Positions 26,453-35,742 of a DNA stretch of 64,000 bases are shown piece by piece (the first letter of the stretch is position 1; the number at the start of each line of letters is the position of its first letter). Both the position numbers and the translations under genes were made by a program. The notes beneath the pieces are model-generated. The model saw only the letters and a list, made by a program, of their open reading frames with translations. It was not told the origin of the DNA and ran no database searches. Origin of the DNA: Combretum micranthum (Eukaryota > Streptophyta > Magnoliopsida > Myrtales > Combretaceae). Location of the stretch: contig JAMXBD010001377.1 of NCBI GenBank assembly GCA_024138025.1, positions 124,001 to 188,000 on the forward strand, written 5' to 3'.

Positions 26453-26474
26453 GTTTAAGTTGGTATCAGAGCAC
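26453..26474 (+). promoter_or_regulatory. Primer-binding site (tRNA-Met type)
   Basis: Eight bases after the LTR end comes TGGTATCAGAGC (26461-26472), the standard PBS complementary to the 3' end of initiator tRNA-Met. It fixes the 5' LTR boundary and the start of the family A internal region. Confidence 0.92.
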
Positions 26475-26574
26475 TAGGTTATAAAGCAAGACAATAGAAT
26501 TAAGAGAAATTGAACCTAGAAGTTAACTAATAGGTTAAAATGGAGTTGAAAACATCTCTTTCTGTTATTCTAAT

Positions 26575-27105
26575 TAGGAGTCTTCTTTGTTGTAGGTCTC
26601 CTTGGGTGAGATTCGTGAGCAAGCTAGAAATTTTACGAACAGAAACGATGGAACCCTTGTGGAGTACCGATTAAGATTGAGGGAGTTATGTGAAGACTTT
26701 GCTTTGGCAAGGAGCCCCCGGACTATAGGGGAAATGTTTAGATTATGGAAGGAAGGATTGACATACACGAGATGGGTGGCGGTGATTGATCAATTAAGGT
26801 ATCATCCAATGAGAAGAAGGAGCTAGACTAAATTGGAGACGATATATACTCTAGAGAGAGTCATGGTAGAATACGAGCGTGAGCCTATGACTAGGGAGGC
26901 TACCTTTATTCTGAAGAACGAAGGAAACCCGACCCCTCCAGACTTTAGGGTATGGATCAGTCTAGGTCCATTGTATGTTTATGCTCATGATAAACTTTCT
27001 AACCACCACGACTGGAACATAGCTGATGCATGGAATCATTGTATAGCATGCAGTTTACCTAGATATTATCCCACCACATGTAACTATCCCACCTCCACCA
27101 GCTAG
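26575..27105 (+). pseudogene. Gag-like N-terminal region of family A
   Basis: I do not recognise a close family. The frame at 26602-26826 reads GEIREQARNFTNRNDGTLVE and continues after an in-frame TAG (26824-26826) to 27105. The pattern of charged and hydrophobic residues, with elements such as YRLRLRELCEDF and FRLWKEGLTY, is compatible with a diverged capsid domain. There is no zinc knuckle. The coding sequence must shift frame at about 27055-27110 to join the acidic frame beginning at 27116. It lies about 120 bp after the PBS, the normal place for gag. Assignment as gag-like is inference from position and general pattern. Confidence 0.5.
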
Positions 27106-27115
27106 GGATGTAGGT

Positions 27116-27498
27116 ATGCAGCTGAATAATGCACCTGTGTTAGAAGTAGATAATGAGGTTGAGGAAGAAGTGGAGGAAGAGGAGGAAGAAGAGGATCCCG
27201 AAGAGGACCCTAATTGGGAAGAGAATGTAGTGCCAAGAACCCCTACCCCACCCATAGAGTTGGAAGGAGAAGTGAACCCGGAACCCAATCATGTTGTATG
27301 GGATTTCAATCGAGTCTTGGAGATTCCCAATAGTGGGAGAATAGAGCCTGAGATAGATCCCCTGTTATGCAGAGATATTTACATTGAAGATGAACGTCCT
27401 CCTGTGCTTGATGTAGCAATCCTCGAGCGCGAGGCTTCTGAGCCCATGGAAGTAGAGAATGTGGATGAGGGACTTAGGAGGGTATCTAAGATAGTGGA
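27116..27498 (+). pseudogene. Acidic C-terminal ORF of family A (first part)
   Basis: The frame starts with a strongly acidic tract (VEEEVEEEEEEEDPEEDPN) followed by a proline-rich linker and a mixed acidic region, with no known enzyme motif. It is broken at codon boundary 27494 by a family A LTR whose 5-bp duplication GTGGA (27494-27498 and 32083-32087) keeps the frame; the coding sequence resumes at 32088. Acidic, low-complexity tails occur in some retroelement Gag proteins, but no specific function can be assigned. The opposite-strand serine-rich ORF is the antisense of the Glu tract. Confidence 0.55.
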
Positions 27499-29511
27499 TG
27501 TAAACCCCGGTTTTTCTAGTAACCAAGAAGACTCAAGAACGGAAACCAAAACCCTAAACCGGAATAGCTTAAGATGAGAGTGAGACCTAGGAACCCTAAA
27601 TCCGGCTTTTCCTCGGTTTCCAATTAAGAAGCTTTTATAAGAAAATTTAATCTTGAATATAGTTCTTGAATATATTTCAAACCAAGAAAAGATCAGATTT
27701 TGAGAAAATTTCAATTCTGGGCCTTCCCGAGACCCGTTATAGAAAAGCATGTCCCGGAACTCGATTTCAAAAAATTACTTGTGAATATTCATTTGAATCG
27801 AAATTAAATAAGGATTTCAAAAATATGAATTTCATAATTTTTCGGTTTATGAAAAACACAGTTATAGCCTTTTTATTCGTATTTTTCTTACTACCAGTAA
27901 TTAAGTTGTCTTGATTACTATTCATTACTATTCACAAGTACAACCTACTATACTCATAAACCATACCCTACTCTTACATCCTTACAAACACTCCATTACA
28001 TTTTCTTTTCCAAGAATTATTTGTCTCTACATAATTATTACTATTTATGACTTTTAATACACAAAACTATCAAAACAAATTAAATAAAAATTCAAACCCC
28101 CTCTCCCTTATACAAGCCGGTGTGATCCTCCCAATTTAGCTCCATTTGTGCAATTTTTTTAATTTTTTTTATCTCATTTAACCTAATTTCACTTCATATA
28201 TAAACCACTTTATCTCTCTCTCTCTCATTCTTCTCAAAATTTCCTAAAGGTGAAAAAAGCTCTCTTTCTCTCCCTCCCACCCTCTTGCTGTGAGCCTCAT
28301 TGGCTCATTTCACACACACATAACTTTTATTTTTTTCTTTTGTCTTCTATTTTAACCTTAGATAAAAGAACCCTACTTCTTGTACCTTTAGATCCTTGTA
28401 ATGGCAAGGATATTCTTGTGTATTTTCATTTAAAGATCCCATGTGCTCTTGCTAGGGACAAGAAAATACTAATACAAGAATACCAAACCATCATAAGAGT
28501 AGATCTAGCATTCAAACAAGCTTTCATGCCATGAGCTTCATGATCATCCATCTAAAAGTTGTTTTGAACAAAAGACCTTTCATAAAATTTTAGTTTTTAT
28601 GTTTTCAAAACCTATTTAAGCATTTAAGGTGGTAGATCTATCATTTTACCATCCATATGCATGTAGGCATTTAAGATCTCATCTCTATTTTGAGTTTTTG
28701 TGCATTAATAGTCATCAAGACCTTTGTCTTGAGTAAATAAGCTTGCTAGTATATAGATCTTTAGGTAGATGATGTGCTATAATTAGTAGTGAATTTTCAA
28801 AGCATCTATTCCAGCAAGCGTACTGGGCCTTCTATTGTAATATAGCATGAGTCAAGTGTCGATCCCACGGAGATCTATTAACTACTAAACAATTATCAAC
28901 TAATACTAATATCTAGGCAATTGATCTTTTTAAAATGATTAGATTAAACTAAATTATCTAATTAAATGTCTATATGAATGCAATGAGCTTTTAAAGAGAG
29001 GGATATGGTCATGGACAATTTCTAAACTAGATTATATTCCGCCGCTTCCGCAATTGCAATTTAATCTCAATTTATGAATTCATATGAACCCTAATTTCCC
29101 TTCCGAGTTATTAGAATTCTTATACACCAAATATATGATGAATAACTAGAATTCAATATGAATATTTCGTGATTCTAACTATCTTATAACATGGATTCAA
29201 AGATCATTTTATCATGTTTAAAGCTTCATCAACTTCCCACAAAAAGAATTTAGCTACTCATGGATGATGATTTAGCAATCAGATAAGAAATTGCAAATGA
29301 TTTCATTATGATCAAAATATTCAGATATATGAATTGCATAAAAGAAATAAGATTAGATATCACCAATTCAAAATACTAAAGCTTCACTTGCAAATTCTTG
29401 AACAACTTCAATTTCTCTTCAAAAATCTCTATGGAATGTTTGTTCTAATCTATGTATTATAGTATGATTTAGAGCTACTTAAATTGTTCTGAAAGTGAGG
29501 AGAAGACCCCC

Positions 29512-29519
29512 TATTTATA
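29512..29519 (-). promoter_or_regulatory. TATA box of Ath copy 1
   Basis: TATAAATA on the minus strand within CCTATAAATAGGGG, about 55 bp downstream (in LTR sense) of the GC-rich array. Equivalent boxes lie at 48110-48117 and about 53689-53696. Confidence 0.75.
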
Positions 29520-29569
29520 GGAAAAATTTCGTGCAAAACATTAAATGAACTTTGCTATTTCACATTGTA

Positions 29570-30115
29570 TGCTGGCAGTTATGGATCCTACGCCGGCGGC
29601 TTACAGGCGGCGTATCTTCGAATTATCCTTTGCACAGGCAGTGCACTGGCAGCCTTCAATATCAGTTACACATGTAGGCCGCTTCTACGCCGGCAGCTTA
29701 GATGTAGATCTAGCCGGCGTATGTGGTCAGAAATGAAGCGTTGCATCAATTTTGCTCAAACGCTGTCGCTAAGCCGGCGGCTTAGACACCGGCATAGACA
29801 CTACAACAAATTTGTCTCTTCAATTTCCTCCAAGCGTTTGATATCTTCATGTCGCTTCAGATCTATGATGTATGATGCCTCAACGCCGGCGGCTTAAGTG
29901 CCGGCTTATAATGTAACTCCTTCAAAGTGGTGATGTTTCAATTCTGGGCTGCCGGCCTTCATGTACGCTGGCTTCTTCATCTTCTACGCCGGCAGCTTTG
30001 AGGCGGCTTTGAGTGTAATGGAGATTTATGCTAGGCAAAGCTGGCAGTGCTACAATGACCTTGGGTGTAAGCCGTCTGAACGCCGGTGGCTTTGAATGTT
30101 GAATTGCCGGCCTGA
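29570..30115 (-). promoter_or_regulatory. GC-rich GCC-box-like array in Ath copy 1 U3
   Basis: A dozen GCCGGC-type cores are spread over about 540 bp. AGCCGCC (as GGCGGCT on the plus strand) lies at 29595-29601, 29776-29782, 29888-29894 and 30002-30008. A near-perfect 17-bp palindrome centred on AAGCCGGCGGCTT lies at 29769-29785, and TACGCCG...CGGCGTA at about 29589-29614 can pair as a 7-bp stem. The array lies between LTR start and TATA box. Confidence 0.65.
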
Positions 30116-32087
30116 CTTCAATTTTTCCTATTTTCGATTCAAATTCTCTTGTTTTGATTTCTTTGTCCAAATTAGTCATGAAACATAAAATTTAATCAAA
30201 ACAAATATCCATTATAGCTCTTTTGATCATCAGGATTTGTATACAATATGATCTTATCAGTAGATGAGTCAAGGAAACGAAAAAGGAAAACTCTTTTCAA
30301 GAAATGAAATAGGGTAAATTTGATGACATGGAAAACCTAGCTTAAAACCCTTTTATCAACTTCAAAACATGTATTTTACAAGAAAAAAAATGAGGCCTAT
30401 AGGTAATAGATGATGTTTGATGATAATTTTCATGAGTTTCAAATGAGTTTTACCAGGGAAAATATTTAAAACAAGAGATGAAGTCAAATAGAAATTTGAG
30501 TTGAAAGTTCTTGTAAGAAAAATTCGTAATACTCAATAGGTGGTTAGAAACACTAGTTTTCCAACCTCAAAAATGGTATTTTCTTAAATAAAAAGTCCTT
30601 AGGGTATAGATAAAGTAAATACCTAAAGTTCTAAGTATAAAATGCATTTTTCTTGAGAGAAATCAACTTAAGAATGAGTTTTGCAAAATTCAAATTTTTG
30701 GATCAACCCTATTATAAGACTCACTTATAAGTTTACAAATGAAGATTTAATTAAAGAAATAAAGGCCTTAGGATATAGTTAATGTAAGGGTCATTTCAAA
30801 ACTTGATTTAAACATCAGATTTAGAAAGCTCTTTCGAAGTAGATAGAAATCGATATAAAATTTGCAAAATTCCGAGTTAAAACGACTAAGTTATGGCCAT
30901 TTTAAATCGAAACTTCGGAAATGACGCGAATTTCAATTTCACTAAGTTGTCTTAGAGTTTTGGTATCCTTAGATGGTAGAATACTTATTAGGGTGTTTCT
31001 TTTGTGTTTAGACGAAGCCGAAGACGTCGAGTCTTTACCACCGGATTATTACTACTAAGAGACCGGCGATCCAATGGCGGAGTGAGTTTTCTTTTCCCAA
31101 TTCGTTTATTGTATGTGATTGATAAATTAGTGCACTAGAGTGTAGGTCAAGAGAAATGAATATGTATAATGGGGAATAATGGGAAATTGTATGTTGATGA
31201 TGATATGAGAACTAAGAATAAGAATATCGAAATCGGGTGATAAATTTTGGTTGTGTAGTTGGTTAGGATGTATTGTTTGAGAAATTGTTTGATCGCCTGA
31301 ATAAAATGACTTAATCAACTATTCGAACTAATTCCAAATTCAGACATATGCATATCATAATGGGAAGGAGCATTAGCATTGGTTGGTTAATCGTGATCCA
31401 TAAACGAAATTAATTGTTGGTTAATCGTGATCCAGAAACGAAATAATTGTTGGTTAACCGTGAACCATAAACGCCATAAAGTTAGTACTGTAGTATTCGT
31501 TAATCTGCTAACCCGAGATGGAAGGTGCAAGTCCATCCACATATGATTTCTGGCTAGTCATATGTATGTTGATCTCATGTGTTTGGTGCATTCACTTGCT
31601 TGAATAATCACTTGCTTGAATTGTTGTGACATGAATGTTGTTGTGGGAGATTTCACTCACTAAGCTAGTTAGCTTACGTCTCTACAGTTTCTTCCTTTTG
31701 CAGCTACCGAATATATGGCTTAGACAGCGTTACCCGACCGCACAAGTACAAGAGCTAGGAGTTTCTCCTAGAAGTTGGAATTACTGTTTAGACTTTCATA
31801 GGAAACTTTTAAGACTTTGGATGACTGTATAAGGCCACTAAATATTCTTTTGTAGGGAAATGCCCCTTAGTAAATGTAATATTTATTTATGCATCATGAG
31901 TTATATCCTACTGCTAATGTATGCCAAGTTAAGCTTTTATCTCCATTTGGACTTGTATTCTATTGTCGTAAAGGTGCGCTTTACATCTATACGAGCCCCT
32001 CGAAGGACTAAGGTGGTAATTCGAGAGTCTTGTATGGTATGTGGCGGACTATTATGTTTAAGGTACCTTATGGGGTGTGACAGTGGA

Positions 32088-32331
32088 GAATCAAGTGAAT
32101 GAGCCGGAAGTGAGAGTTAATGAGGAGGAAGTGAATCCAGGAGAAGAGCGAGGAGTGGAAAGAGAGGAAGAAAGTGAGGAGCACGACCAGGAGGCCCTAG
32201 TCCGACCTGCTAGGAGGCGGAGGATGAATGTGAGAGAGTATCTTAGCCTGTTTGTTCGTTAGGATGATGGTGGTTCTTCCAGTAGGGGACGACCCTCTAG
32301 TTCGACCCCTGATGATTCTAGTGATGAGTGA
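32088..32331 (+). pseudogene. Acidic C-terminal ORF of family A (second part)
   Basis: This is the continuation, in the same frame, of the ORF broken at 27498. It is rich in Glu and Arg (EERGVEREEESEEHDQEA, then RPARRRRMNVREY). An in-frame TAG at 32260-32262 is followed by 22 more serine/aspartate-rich codons (GGSSSRGRPSSSTP) up to a TGA at 32329-32331, so the TAG looks like a later nonsense change. No protease or polymerase follows before the sequence changes to the family D LTR at about 32600, so the family A element here lacks both pol and a recognisable 3' LTR. Confidence 0.55.
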
Positions 32332-32600
32332 GAGGTGGAAAGATAACTCAACCCATGAAATCCAAATGAAGTTTTTTCTTTTCTTTCTTTTGTAGTAGGC
32401 AATGCGGGTTGCCAATTTGCCTTAGGATCTCTAGACAGTTTAGTATTTTGTTCTTTTGTTTTCCTTGTATCTTGTTCTGTTTTCGGATATTAGGAAGATG
32501 TTTAGAATTAGAATTAGAATGTAGCTTGCCAAATTTTAAGCTAAAATCTCTAATGTGATTCCTTATATGGCTTGCGAAAGTAATGAAGGATCATGTTTAT
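32332..32600 (+). mobile_element. 3' remainder of family A internal region
   Basis: Non-coding sequence after the acidic ORF with no visible PPT or 3' LTR. From about 32600 the sequence resembles the reverse of the D LTR (compare 3930-3990), so the A element was probably truncated here by deletion. Confidence 0.4.
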
Positions 32601-33772
32601 TTCAAAGGAAAGAAGCTATGATGATCAAGCATGTTATGCATAAATGGCATTAGCCACATATAATTGGATGGGCATTCATTCATTCATGTTATTATTCCGA
32701 ACTTGTAAATTTATTTTCTTATGTATGAGTTCTTTTGTTTTATGATTTCCCTATGATTATATGAAGTTTTATAAGATTGATTTACATTCAGAAATTTTGA
32801 TTTCCGAAATTTTTCAAACTTTAACACTTTTAACTCCAAAATTCAACTTTTCTCAACTCCTAACATGTCCTAAACCTTATGCAAACTTCATACAACACTT
32901 CGTATACATTTAACAACATAAAACAAGAGTGATCTCCACTCCTCAACATCAAACAAGTTCAAACACTACTCTACAAGAATCAAACTCTTCTTCATCAACT
33001 TTCACCAACTTTAGCACACTTCAAACAATTCTAATACTTATCATACTTCAACACTTCAATTCCAAACCACATGAGAGCCTACTACAACATATCTACAACA
33101 ACTCAAGAATTCTAAAGCTTTCCTAACAACTCTACAACATTTCAACAAGAATTTAGCATACCAACTACTTATATTATACCACACATGCATATTTCATGGA
33201 TTAAGAGGAAAATAAAGCATCTCAAACATCAAATAAAATTACCTCAATATATATATAAGGCTTGAGGAAGGATTTTTGGTGTGTTAAGTCTAAGAAAACT
33301 TGATTTGGGTCTTGAAAATTTTTAGCGTTCTTGAGTTACGAATTTTCTTTTTCCTTTGTTCTGTTTTAGATTGTCTAATGGTGCAAATGAATTTTGATAT
33401 CTATCCTAATGTTGTTGAATTTTGGGGAAGGCGGATTTGGGGAAGGCTTGGGCCTTATTTGGGCTTAGATTTGGACTTAACTTTGGGCTTGAAAGGGCTA
33501 AAAAAAATCTGCTAAGTTTAGGATCTTATTTAGGCCTAAAACAAGCTTAAAACCAACACATTTAATTCATTACAATAACAATTAACACTAACATGATAAT
33601 TTCTAACATGAATAAACTATCAACCTAGATATATTTACCATAGCTTATTATCTAATCACATACGTTATAACACACTCAACATTACAAACACACTGATCCA
33701 CTTAAACACATACACACATATAATTATCAAATTTAGCATGCATTAATATATATTAAAATTATGGCTATTTCA
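32600..33772 (-). repeat. Family D solo LTR, copy 3 (right part)
   Basis: On the minus strand it begins TGAAATAGCCATAATTTTAA at 33772, the same start as D copy 2. It is followed on the plus strand by ATTAT (33773-33777), matching the duplication at 19732-19736. The left limit is approximate. ORFs at 32929-33126 and 33300-33515 are incidental. Confidence 0.75.
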
Positions 33773-33777
33773 ATTAT

Positions 33778-34209
33778 CTTTGGTTGGCACCGAGGAGCCC
33801 CGTATGCTAGATATGAGCCAAAACCACTAGGAGTTTTTTGGAGAAGTTATATGTATTTCGTTTTGAACATAGACTTCTATGAAAATCTCTAGAGTAGGCT
33901 TATGTTATAGTTATGTTTACTTTGTTAATGGTTTAGTCAAAAACACATTTAAGACGGGGGAATGCCCTTAAGATGATTTAAAAGTTTGTTATTTAAATGA
34001 AGATTTCATGTTTATTTTTATAAGTTCTTGCTTATTTTTATTATCTACTTAAATTTATCTACTTAAATGTAATACCCCTATAAGTCTCCTACTATCTTGG
34101 AAGCACGTCTTGCATGTGATATCGAAGCTCCTACATGACTAAGGTTGTTATTCATTAGCTTTAATATTATATGCGGCGAACTGCCATTTAGGGTACCCTC
34201 GGGGTGACA
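33778..34209 (+). repeat. Family C LTR, right part
   Basis: This is the continuation of the C LTR interrupted at 19736. It ends GGTACCCTCGGGGTGACA, related to the A and B LTR ends, and is followed by GGGTG (34210-34214), the duplication also found before 16883. Confidence 0.88.
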
Positions 34210-34214
34210 GGGTG

Positions 34215-34565
34215 TGTCTCCATGCGATCTACAATTTTATTAGGTTTTGTGTGAGATTCTTGAATTTTATTAAGTTTTAAGATTAAGAAAATTGAAAGAA
34301 GCAAGTCTAAAGCAATCGAATATGGAAATGTAAATATATAAAAGAAACATCAAAAACTTATTAAAACAATAGTAATTAAAAAAAAAGAAATTCATATCAT
34401 TAAAGCAATTAAATGGAAGCAAGAGGAAGGCTTAGATCTTCCATTTACAAAAGTTTAAAGAAAGGATGAAAAAACATAATTACGACTTGGTCCTATCTAC
34501 ATCCAATTACTAACTAAATAGCTGACAAAGCATCATTTAAATAACTCTTAAGCATTCTAGATTTC
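34215..34565 (-). mobile_element. Family B leader upstream of gag
   Basis: Reverse-complemented, this aligns with the leader 58500-58800 of the second B element (shared stretches around TTTCTTTRAACNTTTGTAAA and CTTAATAAAATYGTAG). It therefore continues the gag region broken at 16882 and shows that the intervening 17.3 kb is nested insertions. Confidence 0.75.
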
Positions 34566-34596
34566 TTATCAAAAGAACTAGTCACACACAAGAGTT

Positions 34597-35152
34597 TTAT
34601 TTTCCATCTTCAAGGTCTTTCTTAGGAGGTTGGTCCGTTCCAGATTGGTGTGACAACTCGGCAATTGGCAAAGTGTCTTGGTTGTTTGCAATTGTAGTAA
34701 GTGGAGGTGTTCTTCTTTGGATAATCCAAAATCTTATGTTCGGGATCTCCACAGAAGTAGCATTTGTTTTGTAGTTGTGGGCATCGTTTTGGGTAATGTG
34801 TCTCCTTACATTTCCAACATCGAATTTCATGCCTTTTAGGAGTCTTCTTGTTGGTATATAGATCGGTTGTCTTGAGTCTTTTCGATCTAAGATTTGAACT
34901 AGCCATAGTGGAGAGAGTTTGGGCTCTTTACATCACCTCCAGTTAGGTCTCCATGATTGGAATAGGCACAAGTATGGTGGGCACTTGTTGCATGTATACT
35001 CCTATCATATCTTCTAGGTGTCTCAAAGCAGTTAGGACTTCTTGAGTTTGATCTTGCGGTGGGAGTGCTTCTTGCTCTTGTAGTTTCTTGGGGGGAATAT
35101 GATTACGGCATGATCTTATTGGGTAGTCTCCTAGAAATAAAGCGGATAACAA
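34597..35152 (-). pseudogene. Gag remnant with CCHC zinc knuckles
   Basis: Minus-strand frames at 35152-34943 and 34906-34622 encode a Gag-type N-terminal stretch (LRHLEDMIGVYMQQ) and then a nucleocapsid region: CWKCKETHYPKRC, the knuckle CYFCGDPEHKILDY (final Cys replaced by Tyr) and a degenerate YYNCKQPRHFANC. The capsid core between them is missing, so this is an internally deleted gag. The knuckle region closely resembles that of the C element at 44219-44521. It lies between a PBS and LTR at 35721-35743 and the family B leader, and no pol follows. It may belong to the same minus-strand element as the B gag or be a separate truncated element. Confidence 0.75.
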
Positions 35153-35720
35153 AATATTTTATTACTAGTTTTTATTTGTTCGATAAGAGGGTTGGCAAAG
35201 GCACTTGAATGGTATTATTCACCTAATGGTCTTATCGATAAAAAGGTAGTATACTATCTTCTTTTAAATTGACTTCAGCAAGGAGTTTAGTAGGTCACTA
35301 TGCACTAAATCTTATGGGTGTCATGATAGGTTTAATCTCTCCATTTAATATTTCAAACTTCTTGTTTCCTTTATATTTCTTCCACATTGCCTTTCTGAGA
35401 TCATTCTCCAATTATTACCACCTTCTCCAAACTTGAGATAAACATCCTAGGGTAACTTTTCTATGTTGTATTTTCACCCATTGTTGGTATCCTCCTAAAT
35501 ATTCTCCAATTCTTGTATAAGTATTTTCCATTTTTTTCTAATAATCTCCAAGGTAGAATTCTATTCTTCAGACATTAGAAATCGGATCTTATGGGTCATG
35601 GAAGTTAAAGCTAGCACTAAAGCTAACTTAAGGGTCAGCTATTGTCTACCTCTTTATTTCTAAGGTCAAATTCCATCACTCTAATCACCTAATATCCTTC
35701 ACCCAATTCCCAAAGCCTTG

Positions 35721-35734
35721 TTGCTCTGATACCA
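35721..35734 (-). promoter_or_regulatory. Primer-binding site (minus strand)
   Basis: TTGCTCTGATACCA on the plus strand is the reverse of TGGTATCAGAGCAA, the initiator tRNA-Met type PBS. It sits eight bases from the LTR end at 35743. Confidence 0.9.
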
Positions 35735-35742
35735 ACTTAAAT

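Larger units (their letters stand above)
28770..30259 (-). repeat. Athila-type solo LTR (Ath copy 1)
   Basis: The minus strand reads TGATAAGATCATATTG to TATAGCACATCA, 1490 bp, with perfect duplications GTAGA at 28765-28769 and 30260-30264. Orientation comes from the Athila-like element at 52661-58450, whose PPT abuts the same TGATAAG end. It carries a U3 GC-rich array and a TATA box. Confidence 0.93.
27499..32082 (+). repeat. Family A solo LTR nested in family A internal region
   Basis: It starts TGTAAACCCCGGTTTTTC and ends TACCTTATGGGGTGTGACA, flanked by GTGGA at 27494-27498 and 32083-32087. The coding frame on the two sides joins cleanly across the duplication, proving an insertion and not a 3' LTR of the surrounding element. 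It contains a TATATAAA box (28197-28204), the GTTATGGCC block (30835-30915) and an Ath solo LTR. Net length is about 3.1 kb. Confidence 0.93.

Noticed and set aside
27055..27288. Minus-strand serine-rich frame
   Set aside because: It is the antisense of the Glu-rich tract of the family A ORF.
29570..30115. Regularly recurring GC-rich motif as a CRISPR-like array or satellite
   Set aside because: Motif spacing is irregular, unit length varies, and the array lies inside an LTR in a plant-type genome.
28770..30259. Reading the Ath units as MITEs or Mutator-like elements with 8-9 bp duplications
   Set aside because: A 5-bp duplication (GTAGA, GCATG, CAAGA) with TG...CA ends fits all three solo copies, and the PPT of the Athila-like element abuts the same end, which identifies them as LTRs.
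27499..32082. Treating this LTR as the 3' LTR of the family A element beginning at 21390
   Set aside because: Its own 5-bp duplication GTGGA and the in-frame continuation of the coding sequence at 32088 show it is a separate nested insertion.
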